DNA from: Microbacterium hydrocarbonoxydans
Lineage (GTDB): Bacteria > Actinomycetota > Actinomycetes > Actinomycetales > Microbacteriaceae
DNA: 64,000 bases
NCBI RefSeq assembly: GCF_023715885.1
Contig: NZ_JAMBOY010000004.1
Span: forward strand, 186,001 to 250,000
Direction: 5' to 3'
The notes under the pieces are model-generated. The model made no database searches. It saw only the letters and a list, made by a program, of their open reading frames with translations, and was not told where the DNA came from. Positions 16,339 through 23,901 of the stretch are shown here, in pieces; position 1 is the first letter of the stretch, and every line of letters starts with the position of its first letter. Position numbers and translations under genes: made by a program.

Positions 16339-17178
16339 ATGACCGCTCTCCCCCAGTTCACCGCCCACAACGGCTTCACCCTGCCGGCCCTCGGACTCGG
16401 CACTTATGCGCTCAACGGCGACGCAGGGGCGGATGCCGTGACCACCGCGATCGGCGCCGGCTACCGACTCATCGACTCCGCATTCAACTACGAGAACGAG
16501 GGATCGGTCGGGCGCGGCGTCCGGCAGTCGGACGTCGACCGCTCGGACATCATCGTCACAACCAAGCTCCCCGGCCGCCACCACGCTCGATCGAAAGCCG
16601 TCGCGAGCATCGAGGAGAGCCGGTCTCGTCTCGGCCTCGACGCGACCGACCTGCACCTCATCCACTGGCCGAACCCGAGCCAGGACGAATACGTCCAGGC
16701 CTGGGAGGCACTCGTCGACGCGCAGCAGCGCGGGGTGGTGCGACAGATCGGCGTCTCGAACTTCTTGCCGGAGCACCTGGAGCGCATCGAGAGCGAGACC
16801 GGCGTGCGCCCCGTCGTCAACCAGATCGAGGTGCACCCGTACTTCCCCCAGACGGACCAGTTGGCCTATCACCGCGAGCACGGCATCCTCACCGAGGCGT
16901 GGAGCCCGCTCGGACGCGCGAAGGAGCTGCTCGACGAGTCGGTGATCGCCGAGGTCGCCGCCGCGCACGGAATCACGCCGGCGCAGACGGTGCTCGCCTG
17001 GCACGTGGCGCGCGAGACCGTGGCGATCCCAAAGGCGTCCTCGCTGGAGCATCAGCGGTCGAATCTCGCCGCGGGCGAGGTCGTCCTGGACCCGGCCGAG
17101 GTCGAGGCGATCACCGCGCTGGGCCGTGCAGACGGCCGCCTCTTCGACGCGGACCCCCGCACGCACGAGGAGTCCTGA
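16339..17178 (+). CDS. Aldo/keto reductase (2,5-diketogluconate reductase-like)
   Basis: The protein is 279 aa from ATG 16339. It is an NADPH-dependent carbonyl reductase in cytosol. The catalytic tetrad can be placed: Asp and Tyr in YRLIDSAFNYENEGSVG, Lys in VTTKLPG, and His in LHLIHWPNP. Cofactor-binding segments IGVSNFLPEHL, VNQIEVHPYFPQ and AIPKASSLEHQRSNL are in the usual order and the length is normal. The natural substrate is not evident. Confidence 0.9.
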   Translation: MTALPQFTAHNGFTLPALGLGTYALNGDAGADAVTTAIGAGYRLIDSAFNYENEGSVGRGVRQSDVDRSDIIVTTKLPGRHHARSKAVASIEESRSRLGLDATDLHLIHWPNPSQDEYVQAWEALVDAQQRGVVRQIGVSNFLPEHLERIESETGVRPVVNQIEVHPYFPQTDQLAYHREHGILTEAWSPLGRAKELLDESVIAEVAAAHGITPAQTVLAWHVARETVAIPKASSLEHQRSNLAAGEVVLDPAEVEAITALGRADGRLFDADPRTHEES

Positions 17179-17193
17179 CGCGGCGGGAGGAGC

Positions 17194-18063
17194 TCAGACC
17201 CGCTGCGTGCCGAGCACGCGGAGCAGCTCCAGCTTGCTCGCCGACTCCGACCCGGGGGCGGCCGTCAGCACGACCAGCGTCTGCGACTCGTCCTCGGTGA
17301 AGAGCGCCTGGCAGTCGACCTCGATCTCGCCGACGTCGGGGTGGATGAGCACCTTGTGGTCGTCGAAGCGTCGACGGACCTCATGCACCTCCCACAGAGC
17401 GCCGAACTCGGGGCTGCGCATGGTCAGCTCGCGCACGATGTCGCCGGCGCGCGACCTCTCGCCGAGCGCGCCGTAGGCCGCGCGCAGGGAGGCGACGAGC
17501 ACGCGGCTGCGGTGGTCGTGATCAGCCTCCGGGTATCGGCGGCGCTCCTCGTCGACATCGGTGAACCAGCGGTAGATCCCGCTGCGTTCCAGCCCCTCCA
17601 GAGCGCTCGCGTCGCCGAGAAGGGCCTTTGCGGCATCGTTCTGCACGAGGACCTCGTCGAGCGCCGAGACGATGAAGGCGGGCGTGTCGCTGAGCCGGTC
17701 GAGGATCCTCAACATCCCCGGATGCACGTAGTCGACGAACATCGCCCGGTCGGGCGCGCTGTGTCCGCTCACCCGGTGCAGGTAGTCGCGCTCGTCGGGA
17801 GTGAGTCGCAGTGCCCGCGCGAGCGAGGCGAGGATCTGGACGCTCGGCTGCGGCCCACGCCGCTGCTCGAGACGGGTGTAGTAGTCGGTCGACATGGCGG
17901 CGAGCTGGGCCACCTCCTCGCGGCGGAGTCCCGGCGTGCGTCGTCGTGGCCCAGCGCTCAGGCCCACATCGCCGGGGCGCAACTGCGCGCGGCGCGCCAG
18001 GAGGAAGTCCGCGAGTGCATCTCTGTCCACCTCCTCAGTATCGCGCGCGGCAAACGGGGCCAT
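17194..18063 (-). CDS. Helix-turn-helix regulator with MmyB-like ligand-binding domain
   Basis: The protein is 289 aa from ATG 18063. The N-terminus holds an XRE-type HTH (RRTPGLRREEVAQLAAMSTDYYTRLEQRRGPQPSVQILASLARAL) and the rest is the MmyB-like domain (FIVSALDEVLVQNDAAKALLGD; GALWEVHEVRRRFDDHKVLIHPDVGEIEVDC). In actinobacteria such genes usually repress an adjacent divergent oxidoreductase gene, as here. An alternative start is GTG 18030. The ATG lies inside the repeat cluster at 18063-18100, so the shorter form would leave the operator entirely outside the coding region. Confidence 0.88.
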   Translation of the reverse strand: MAPFAARDTEEVDRDALADFLLARRAQLRPGDVGLSAGPRRRTPGLRREEVAQLAAMSTDYYTRLEQRRGPQPSVQILASLARALRLTPDERDYLHRVSGHSAPDRAMFVDYVHPGMLRILDRLSDTPAFIVSALDEVLVQNDAAKALLGDASALEGLERSGIYRWFTDVDEERRRYPEADHDHRSRVLVASLRAAYGALGERSRAGDIVRELTMRSPEFGALWEVHEVRRRFDDHKVLIHPDVGEIEVDCQALFTEDESQTLVVLTAAPGSESASKLELLRVLGTQRV

Positions 18064-18100
18064 CCAGGGACCCCGGATCCCTGGATCATCGGTCCCTGGA
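18063..18100. promoter_or_regulatory. Predicted operator between the MmyB-type regulator and SDR gene
   Basis: Three copies of one 8-bp element sit exactly 15 bp apart: TCCAGGGA (18063-18070, inverted), TCCCTGGA (18078-18085) and TCCCTGGA (18093-18100). They lie in the 68-bp divergent region. The first two make a palindrome, the third adds a direct repeat. Binding by the adjacent regulator is inferred. Confidence 0.65.
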
Positions 18101-18131
18101 GCGGCGGTCTGCATCGGCGCAGAGTGGACGC

Positions 18132-18896
18132 ATGAACATCAGCGGAAACACCATCTTCATCCCCGGAGCGACGAGCGGCATCGGCCTCGCGCTCGCACAG
18201 CGGTTCGCCGAGCGTGGCAACACAGTCATCGTCGGCGGACGACGCGGGGAGCTGCTCGAGCAGATCGCCGCGGAGAACCCGGGCATCGACACGGTGCAGA
18301 TCGACACGACGGATGCCGACAGCATCCGCTCGGCCGCCGCGCAGGTGCTCGCCGCGCACCCCGACCTCAATGTGCTGATCACGATGGCGGGCATCATGCG
18401 CGCCGAGGACTGGACGGCATCGAGTGGCTTCCTGGAGACCGCGGAGTCCATCGTGACCACGAACCTGCTCGGACCGATCCGTCTGATCGCCGCCTTCATC
18501 GACCACCTCGTCACCCGGCCCGATGCGACGATCATGACGGTGTCGTCCGGCCTCGCGTTCGCGCCGCTGCGCGTGACGCCCACGTATAACGCCACGAAGG
18601 CCGCCATCCACATGCTCAGCGAGTCGGTGCGGCTGCAGCTCGCCGGGACGAGCGTGGCCGTGCAGGAGCTCGAGCCGCCGTCGGTGCGCACCGCTCTCAT
18701 GCCCGGCCAGGAGTCGAGCGACTTCGCCATGCCGCTCGACGACTTCGTGTCGGAGGTCATCGGGATCATCGAGTCGCAGCCCGACGCCCGGGAGATCCAG
18801 GTCGAGAACGTGAAGTTCCTCCGCTACGGCGAGGCACGCGGCGACTACGACCAGGTCGTGGCGACGTTGAACGCCCGCGACCCGCACGGGAACTGA
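18132..18896 (+). CDS. Short-chain dehydrogenase/reductase (DltE-like)
   Basis: The protein is 254 aa. The Rossmann motif is PGATSGIGLALAQRF, the NAG-like strand is LITMAGIM, and the catalytic Ser/Tyr/Lys are seen in TVSSGLAFAPLRVTPTYNATKAA. It is an NAD(P)-dependent cytosolic oxidoreductase of unknown substrate. It is divergent from the MmyB-type regulator, which probably controls it through the repeat cluster at 18063-18100. Confidence 0.92.
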   Translation: MNISGNTIFIPGATSGIGLALAQRFAERGNTVIVGGRRGELLEQIAAENPGIDTVQIDTTDADSIRSAAAQVLAAHPDLNVLITMAGIMRAEDWTASSGFLETAESIVTTNLLGPIRLIAAFIDHLVTRPDATIMTVSSGLAFAPLRVTPTYNATKAAIHMLSESVRLQLAGTSVAVQELEPPSVRTALMPGQESSDFAMPLDDFVSEVIGIIESQPDAREIQVENVKFLRYGEARGDYDQVVATLNARDPHGN

Positions 18897-18920
18897 TGAG
18901 GCGGCAGTCGGCGCGGGCCG

Positions 18921-19808
18921 TCAGAGAGCCGCGTCGACCGCCTGCTGCACCGTGCGGTGGATGAACGAGAAACCGCTCTGCTCCAGGACGTCCGGACGCA
19001 CGTCGGCGTCGGGCAGCAGGAGGGATTCGGCCGCCGCCCCCAGCCCGAGCTTCAGCGCCCACGCGGGCGCCGGCAGCCAGAAGGGCCGGTGCATCGTCGC
19101 GGCGACCGCGCGTCCGAGGTCGTTCGCGGTGGCGGGAGTGGGACCGGAGAGGTTGACCGGGCCGTCGAGCTTCGCATCGATCACATGACGGATGCCGCGC
19201 ACCTCATCGTCGAGCGAGATCCACGGCCACACCTGGTCGCCGCGCCCCAGCGGGCCCGCGAGCCCGAAGCGTGTGAGCTGGATCAACGGCTTGAGAACAC
19301 CCCGCCGGTGCACGATGGGCGCCGTGCGCAGCAGCGCCACGCGCGTTCGGTCGCCGGCGCGTCGCGCCTCGTCCTCCCATCGCACGCAGAGCTTCGCGAG
19401 GAAGGTGTCGCCCGGACCCGCGGTCTCGGTGAGGACCTCCCCCGGTGCCGACCCGTAGTACCCGACGGCGGAGGCCGAGACCAGGGCGGGCGAGTCGTCG
19501 CCGAGGGCCTGCAGCGCCGTGGCGATGGTCCGCGTCGAGGAGATCCGGGAGTCGACGAGCTCGCGACGGTATCCGGAGGTCCACGGCAGTCGCCCGACGC
19601 TCGCCCCGCCGAGGGCGACGACAGCGGCGACTCCGTCGAGCACGTCCGGAGAGAGAGACCCCGAGGACGGGTCCCATTGCACTTCGTCGGCCGAGCGGGC
19701 GGGGCGTCGGACGAGCGTCGTGACGGGGATGCCGTCGGCCCGGAGAGAGGAGACGAGAGCCGTCCCGACGAGCCCGGAGGCTCCGCTGACCACGATGCGT
19801 CCGTCCAT
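18921..19808 (-). CDS. TIGR01777 family NAD-dependent epimerase-like protein (YfcH type)
   Basis: The protein is 295 aa from ATG 19808 (MDGRIVVSGASGLVGTALVSSL). Family landmarks are the GASGLVG nucleotide loop, DGVAAVVALGGASVGRLPWTSGYRRELVDSRISSTR, SASAVGYYGSAPGEVLTE and the C-terminal DUF1731 domain (RPFWLPAPAWALKLGLGAAAESLLLPDADVRPDVLEQSGFSF). The reaction is unknown; members are linked to cell division or envelope processes in some bacteria. It is convergent with the SDR gene. Confidence 0.9.
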   Translation of the reverse strand: MDGRIVVSGASGLVGTALVSSLRADGIPVTTLVRRPARSADEVQWDPSSGSLSPDVLDGVAAVVALGGASVGRLPWTSGYRRELVDSRISSTRTIATALQALGDDSPALVSASAVGYYGSAPGEVLTETAGPGDTFLAKLCVRWEDEARRAGDRTRVALLRTAPIVHRRGVLKPLIQLTRFGLAGPLGRGDQVWPWISLDDEVRGIRHVIDAKLDGPVNLSGPTPATANDLGRAVAATMHRPFWLPAPAWALKLGLGAAAESLLLPDADVRPDVLEQSGFSFIHRTVQQAVDAAL

Positions 19809-19899
19809 GCCTGCTCCCGATCCTCGCCCCGCTCGGAGAAATCTCCTGCCCCGAGTCTGGCATGGCGCGATCACGACGCGCCCGACTTCTCGTACGCGC

Positions 19900-19928
19900 C
19901 TTACGGCTCGCGTGATCGGACCGATACT
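19900..19928 (+). promoter_or_regulatory. Flagellar-type promoter candidate before the AAA+ ATPase
   Basis: CTTAC (19900-19904), 16 nt, then CCGATACT (19921-19928). This matches the island consensus GTTAC-N16/17-GCGATAGT at 4 of 5 and 6 of 8 positions with the right spacing. The -10 lies 29 bp before the GTG start. It is the only candidate of this class on the plus strand. Confidence 0.5.
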
Positions 19929-19957
19929 ACAGTTCGGGAAGCGCAGGAAGAGGAGAA

Positions 19958-21046
19958 GTGACCACCACCTACATCGAGACCGGCGGCCATGTGCGCGTCT
20001 ACGACGACGCCGTGCGAACGCACCAGGTGTTCCCCCTCGGCACCTACAGGGTGCACTTCACGTCGAAGGAGGGATTCAGCCTCATCAAGGTCGACGACCT
20101 CACCGTCGGCACGGAGCGCGTCTACGGCGGCCTCGAGAAGAAGGTCGCGAAGATCTTCCGCTCGTACGCGCTGTCCGACCGCAGTCTCGGGGTCATGCTC
20201 TCCGGAGACAAGGGGATCGGCAAGACGCTGTTCCTGCGGATGGTCGCGGAGGAGGCGCGAGATCAGGCGCTGCCCGTCGTCATCGTCTCGGAGGACAACG
20301 AGGGCATCGTGGAGTTCCTCGACAGCCTCGACGAGTGCCTCATCGTGTTCGACGAGTTCGAGAAGACGTTCCCCGTGGCGCGCCGCGGCGGCGTCGACGG
20401 GGCGAACCGTCAGAACCAGTTCCTCTCGCTGTTCGACGGCCTCTCGTCGGTGAAGCGCATCTACTGCCTCACGGTGAACGACATCAACGACGTGAGCACG
20501 TACATCGTCAACCGCCCGGGGCGCTTCCACTACCACATGCGCTTCGAGTATCCCGGCCCCGACGAGGTCAGGCAGTATCTGCTCGATCAAGCCCCGAACG
20601 CCGACCCCGCCGAGATCGAGAACGTCGCCCTGTTCTCGCGCCGAGCGCGGTTGAACTACGACCACCTCCGAGCGATCGCCTTCGAGCTCGCCCAGCCCGA
20701 CACGCTCTTCTCGGAGATCGTGCAGGATCTCAACATCAAGTCCATCGAACCGAGCCTGTACCGTATCGAAGCGCGCTTCCCCGACGGCAAGGTGTGGTCG
20801 GAGGAGACGGAGATGAACCTGTTCGAACGCGGCGACGTCGGCCGCACATACGAGCTGCGCAACTCCAACCGGTCGCTGTTCGCGTCGTTCGTCCCCCGGG
20901 ATCTCGTGTTCGAGACCGACGGCACGATCTTCGTGCCGATCGACCGGCTCGACCTCGTGGACGACGAGGACGAGGAGCCCGAGGTGTACCCGACGAGCGT
21001 GAGCCTCACGCTCGTCGGTCAGGCCGCCTACGGGTTCGGGCTCTGA
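19958..21046 (+). CDS. AAA+ ATPase, possibly flagellum-linked
   Basis: The protein is 362 aa from GTG 19958 (AGGAG 4-8 nt upstream). Walker A GDKGIGKT is at residues 83-90 and Walker B CLIVFDEFEK at 127-136, followed by a sensor strand (IYCLTVNDIND) and an arginine-finger candidate in VNRPGRFHYHMRFEYP. It is a single-domain cytosolic AAA+ protein with an unassigned beta-rich C-terminal region from about residue 255 ending DLVDDEDEEPEVYPTSVSLTLVGQAAYGFGL. I do not recognise a specific family member. It lies at the edge of the flagellar island on the opposite strand, and its promoter resembles the flagellar class. Confidence 0.85.
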   Translation: MTTTYIETGGHVRVYDDAVRTHQVFPLGTYRVHFTSKEGFSLIKVDDLTVGTERVYGGLEKKVAKIFRSYALSDRSLGVMLSGDKGIGKTLFLRMVAEEARDQALPVVIVSEDNEGIVEFLDSLDECLIVFDEFEKTFPVARRGGVDGANRQNQFLSLFDGLSSVKRIYCLTVNDINDVSTYIVNRPGRFHYHMRFEYPGPDEVRQYLLDQAPNADPAEIENVALFSRRARLNYDHLRAIAFELAQPDTLFSEIVQDLNIKSIEPSLYRIEARFPDGKVWSEETEMNLFERGDVGRTYELRNSNRSLFASFVPRDLVFETDGTIFVPIDRLDLVDDEDEEPEVYPTSVSLTLVGQAAYGFGL

Positions 21047-21092
21047 GCCCGGAAAACCGACCCGGCACCCCGGCGACGCCGCGACCGACGGG

Positions 21093-21896
21093 TCAGACGC
21101 CGATCGTCTGCCCCAGGAACGACCGTGCGTAGCGGTGACCGCTCGCGATCGCCAAGCGGTCGAAGTACGCGTCGAGCACCGCGGTCGACGAGCGCGATCG
21201 GCGAGTCTCTTCGCCATATCCGTCGGCGAGATGACGGTCGAGGGCGTCGCGCAGCATCCGCACCGCCTCCGAGCGCTGCTGCGAGACGGCGGCGTGAGAG
21301 ACCCCGAGCTCCTCGGCGATCTCCGTGACGGTGCGGTCCTCGAAGTAGATCGCCCTGACGATGCGTCGCTTGCGCTCAGGCAGCGCATCGACGGCGATGT
21401 GCAGGAGCTCCTCCCGCTCTGCCGCGATCGCCATCTCCTCCGGGAGGTACCCGGTCCAGACGATCTCGTGCACGTCGAGTACGTCCAGGCTCGTGACCGT
21501 GCGCTCGGCGTCCGCGAGCCGCTGCTTGACGGCGCTCGCGTCGATGCCCATCGCGTCGGCGATCTCGGCGACCGTGGGCGTTCGACCGAGCACACCCCCC
21601 AGCATGTCGCGGACCCGAGTGGTCTCCCTGGCCCTCGCCCTGACGTCGCGGGGAGCCCAGTCCATCGCCCGGAGCTCGTCCTTCAGCGCCCAGTTGATCC
21701 GCTCGCGCGCGTAGGCGCCGAAGGGCACGCCCAGACTCTCGTCGTATTTCTCCGCCGCGCGGACCAGCGCGAACGCGCCGGCGGCAGCGAGGTCTTCCCG
21801 GGAGACATGGGTCAACCGGGCGGCGACAGCGGCAGTCGCCGCTCCGACGATGTGCAGGTGATCGACCACGAGCTTGTTCCGCGCGCGCAACGGCAT
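21093..21896 (-). CDS. FliA/WhiG-like sigma-70 family factor (distal copy)
   Basis: The protein is 267 aa. Region 2 is seen in EDLAAAGAFALVRAAEKYDESLGVPFGAYARERINWALKDELRAMDW, and region 3 in RETTRVRDMLGGVLGRTPTVAEIADAMG. The region 4 helix-turn-helix is VTEIAEELGVSHAAVSQQRSEAVRMLRDAL. The FGAYARERI..ALKDELRAMDW stretch is like FliA and WhiG. It is paralogous to the sigma factor at the other end of the island (49871-50722) and has an extra C-terminal tail. It is likely to direct RNA polymerase to flagellar promoters, but which of the two reads the GCGATAGT class is unknown. Confidence 0.88.
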   Translation of the reverse strand: MPLRARNKLVVDHLHIVGAATAAVAARLTHVSREDLAAAGAFALVRAAEKYDESLGVPFGAYARERINWALKDELRAMDWAPRDVRARARETTRVRDMLGGVLGRTPTVAEIADAMGIDASAVKQRLADAERTVTSLDVLDVHEIVWTGYLPEEMAIAAEREELLHIAVDALPERKRRIVRAIYFEDRTVTEIAEELGVSHAAVSQQRSEAVRMLRDALDRHLADGYGEETRRSRSSTAVLDAYFDRLAIASGHRYARSFLGQTIGV

Positions 21897-22066
21897 ACGG
21901 CCCCGCCTCTTCCGCTGTCAGTGCAAGCCCCCCAGCGACCTACAGCATCACCACCCCACGGTGACGAGAAACATCATTCGTGTACATGCTAGGGCCGCGC
22001 AGGGCGCGAAGAGGGACCGAACGCCGAAACGCTCGTGAATTCTCGTTTACGTTTAGATCACGATTG

Positions 22067-22381
22067 CTAATCGGTCGACTTGACCCGCTTGTTCACCTCG
22101 CGGGTCGCCGAGAACTTCAGCACCGTGTAGTCGTCGACCTCACCGGTCCCCTCGTCCTTCGAGAACTGCACCCGGTGACCCTTGTGGGTCTGCGGATAGA
22201 ACTTCCCGAAGTTCGTCAGGGTCACGGTGTTGCCACGACTGACGAGATCGACGAGCTCGTCGATCATCGCGTTGTACGCCGTCTGCGCAGCGCCCACGGA
22301 GATCCCGCCCCGTCGCGCGAACCGCTGCACGAACTCCCTCTTGCTCACCCGACTCGTGTCGAGCGTCCTGGATGTGCTCAT
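22067..22381 (-). CDS. HU/IHF-family DNA-binding protein
   Basis: The protein is 104 aa from ATG 22381 (a TTG at 22393 is an alternative). SKREFVQRFARRGGISVGAAQTAYNAMIDELVDLVSRGNTVTLTNFGKFYPQTHKGHRVQF matches the HU dimerisation core and start of the DNA-binding arm. The arm proper lacks the usual RNPQTG; the sequence has QTHKGHRVQF followed by an acidic EGTGEVDDY stretch and a basic tail. It is a likely nucleoid-associated protein, placed between fliW and the distal sigma gene. Role in flagellar control is only suggested by position. Confidence 0.8.
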   Translation of the reverse strand: MSTSRTLDTSRVSKREFVQRFARRGGISVGAAQTAYNAMIDELVDLVSRGNTVTLTNFGKFYPQTHKGHRVQFSKDEGTGEVDDYTVLKFSATREVNKRVKSTD

Positions 22382-22611
22382 CTTTCCGTCCAATGGAAAT
22401 GTCGCCCGTCACCGGGCGTCTTGCGCTGTACCCCACCAGCGACATCCGCCGACGCGCGCAGGTCCCAAACTCCTGCAACGTCGTCGAATCTGCCAGTACC
22501 CCAGCCTGTGCTCCTCAGAGGATAACCCTTGTTCCTTGGTATATGCGGTGAAAATCGAATTCCTCTGATCGTCCACTCACCGAGGGACCGCAACGGCCGC
22601 GAGGATCACCC
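22382..22611. other. Non-coding stretch, lower GC than its neighbours
   Basis: About 230 bp between fliW and the HU-like gene, with no convincing coding frame. It contains 8-bp inverted arms TCAGAGGA (22515-22522) and TCCTCTGA (22561-22568) around an AT-richer centre. It must hold the promoter and leader of the HU-like gene. No match to the flagellar promoter class was found. Confidence 0.5.
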
Positions 22612-23004
22612 TCAGCCGTCGAGCCGGACGCGGATGGGATACTCCTCGTCGTCGAGGATGATCTGCAGCGCTCGTCCGGACGCGGGATCGAGCACGATCG
22701 GCGCTCGGAGGTTCACGTACACACCGTCGTCGGCCGGATTGGCGACGATCAGGATGCGCGTGTCGTCGGCCTCGCCCACCCCGAGGTCGGATCGGACTCC
22801 CGCGGAGATGCGCGGGACGTAGTGGTAGTCGCTGAACACCGGGTCGAGCAGGAAGAGCCGAACGTCGGCATCCGTCGCACGGAGCGCGTAGAGCCCGTCG
22901 GCGCCCGCGATCGGTTCCAGCGAGAACGAGGTGTGCGGCCGCAGGCCTGGCATGGGCGCGACGAAGTCGACGGAGATGCCCGCGGTATCGGTGAGGACGG
23001 TCAT
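22612..23004 (-). CDS. fliW: FliW, flagellar assembly factor and CsrA antagonist
   Basis: The protein is 130 aa. The FliW family is seen in PMPGLRPHTSFSLEPIAGADGLYALRATDADVRLFLLDP, then ADDTRILIVANPADDGVYVNLRAPIVLDPASGRALQIILDDEEYPIR. In Bacillus FliW binds flagellin or CsrA; when flagellin is secreted, free FliW removes CsrA from the flagellin mRNA. The start overlaps the flgL stop as ATGA. It is the last gene of flgN-flgK-flgL-fliW; csrA itself lies directly upstream of that operon. Confidence 0.93.
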   Translation of the reverse strand: MTVLTDTAGISVDFVAPMPGLRPHTSFSLEPIAGADGLYALRATDADVRLFLLDPVFSDYHYVPRISAGVRSDLGVGEADDTRILIVANPADDGVYVNLRAPIVLDPASGRALQIILDDEEYPIRVRLDG

Positions 23005-23888
23005 CGCAGGAACTCCAGCAGGTTGGTCTGCAGCGACTTCGCGGTCACCTGCAGGGCGGATTGGAACACGAGCTCGGCGGACTGCAGGCGCACGAGCACC
23101 TCGAGGCTGTCGACGTTCTCGACCTCGACCCGACGGGCCTCCAGGTCGGTCGACACCGACAGGTTCTGCGACATGGCTCTCTCGATCTGGACCTGACGGG
23201 CCCCCGTCTCCCCGCGAGCCGCGGTGAACGCCGTGAGACGTGCGTCGACGTCGGCGAGACGTGAGCCGATGTTCGCGCCTCCGCGCAGTTCTGCGGCGAT
23301 GTCGCGCAGCATCGCGAAGGCGCTGGTCGGGCCGGCTCCGAAGGCCTGGGCGCCGTCGAAGTCCACGCGCACGGTCTCGTTGTCGCTGATACGTCGACGC
23401 ACGCCGTCGCCTGCGGCGCCGTTGAATCCGAAGGTCACGGGGTCGAACGCCGTGGCCGCATCGCTGGTGCCGGCGAACACGCTTCGACCGAGCACGGTGG
23501 TGTTCGCCTGGGAGAGCAACTCGGCGCTGATCGTCTCCAGTTCCTGCGCGATCGACTCGCGGGCCGTCGCGCTGAGCGCACCCGCGTTCGCGCCCTGCGC
23601 GACGAGATCGCGCGCGCGGTTCAGCAGGTCTGTGCTGGCATCGAGAGCGGTGTCGACGGTCGTGACCCAGGCCAGGCCGTCGCTGAGATTGCGAGAGAAC
23701 TGAGCCACGCGCGACTGCTCGCCGTGCAGCCCCAGGGTGGTGGCGGCTGCAGCCGGGTCCTCGCTCGGGGTGCGGAACGCCCGCTGCGAGGTCGCCTGGT
23801 GCTGCAGCCGCTCCCGGTCGACGAGGTTGCTCTGCAGGGTGCGCAGCGACTGCTGCGTCATGGTGTTGCTCGTGATGCGCCCGATCAT
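23001..23888 (-). CDS. flgL: Flagellar hook-filament junction protein FlgL
   Basis: The protein is 295 aa from ATG 23888 (MIGRITSNTMTQQSLRTLQSNL). It forms the junction between hook and filament outside the cell. The flagellin-like N-terminal helix contains QATSQRAFRTPSEDPAAAATTLGL, and the C-terminal helix ends VENVDSLEVLVRLQSAELVFQSALQVTAKSLQTNLLEFLR. No signal peptide, as expected for a type III export substrate. The start is 13 bp from the flgK stop. Confidence 0.95.
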   Translation of the reverse strand: MIGRITSNTMTQQSLRTLQSNLVDRERLQHQATSQRAFRTPSEDPAAAATTLGLHGEQSRVAQFSRNLSDGLAWVTTVDTALDASTDLLNRARDLVAQGANAGALSATARESIAQELETISAELLSQANTTVLGRSVFAGTSDAATAFDPVTFGFNGAAGDGVRRRISDNETVRVDFDGAQAFGAGPTSAFAMLRDIAAELRGGANIGSRLADVDARLTAFTAARGETGARQVQIERAMSQNLSVSTDLEARRVEVENVDSLEVLVRLQSAELVFQSALQVTAKSLQTNLLEFLR

Positions 23889-23901
23889 GATGCCTCCGGG
23901 A

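Noticed and set aside
19958..21046. AAA+ ATPase as part of a prophage remnant
   Set aside because: No phage structural, integrase or lysis genes are nearby and composition matches the chromosome.
22515..22568. Inverted arms TCAGAGGA/TCCTCTGA as ends of a mobile element
   Set aside because: Only 8 bp, no target duplication and no gene between them; kept only as a note in the non-coding stretch.
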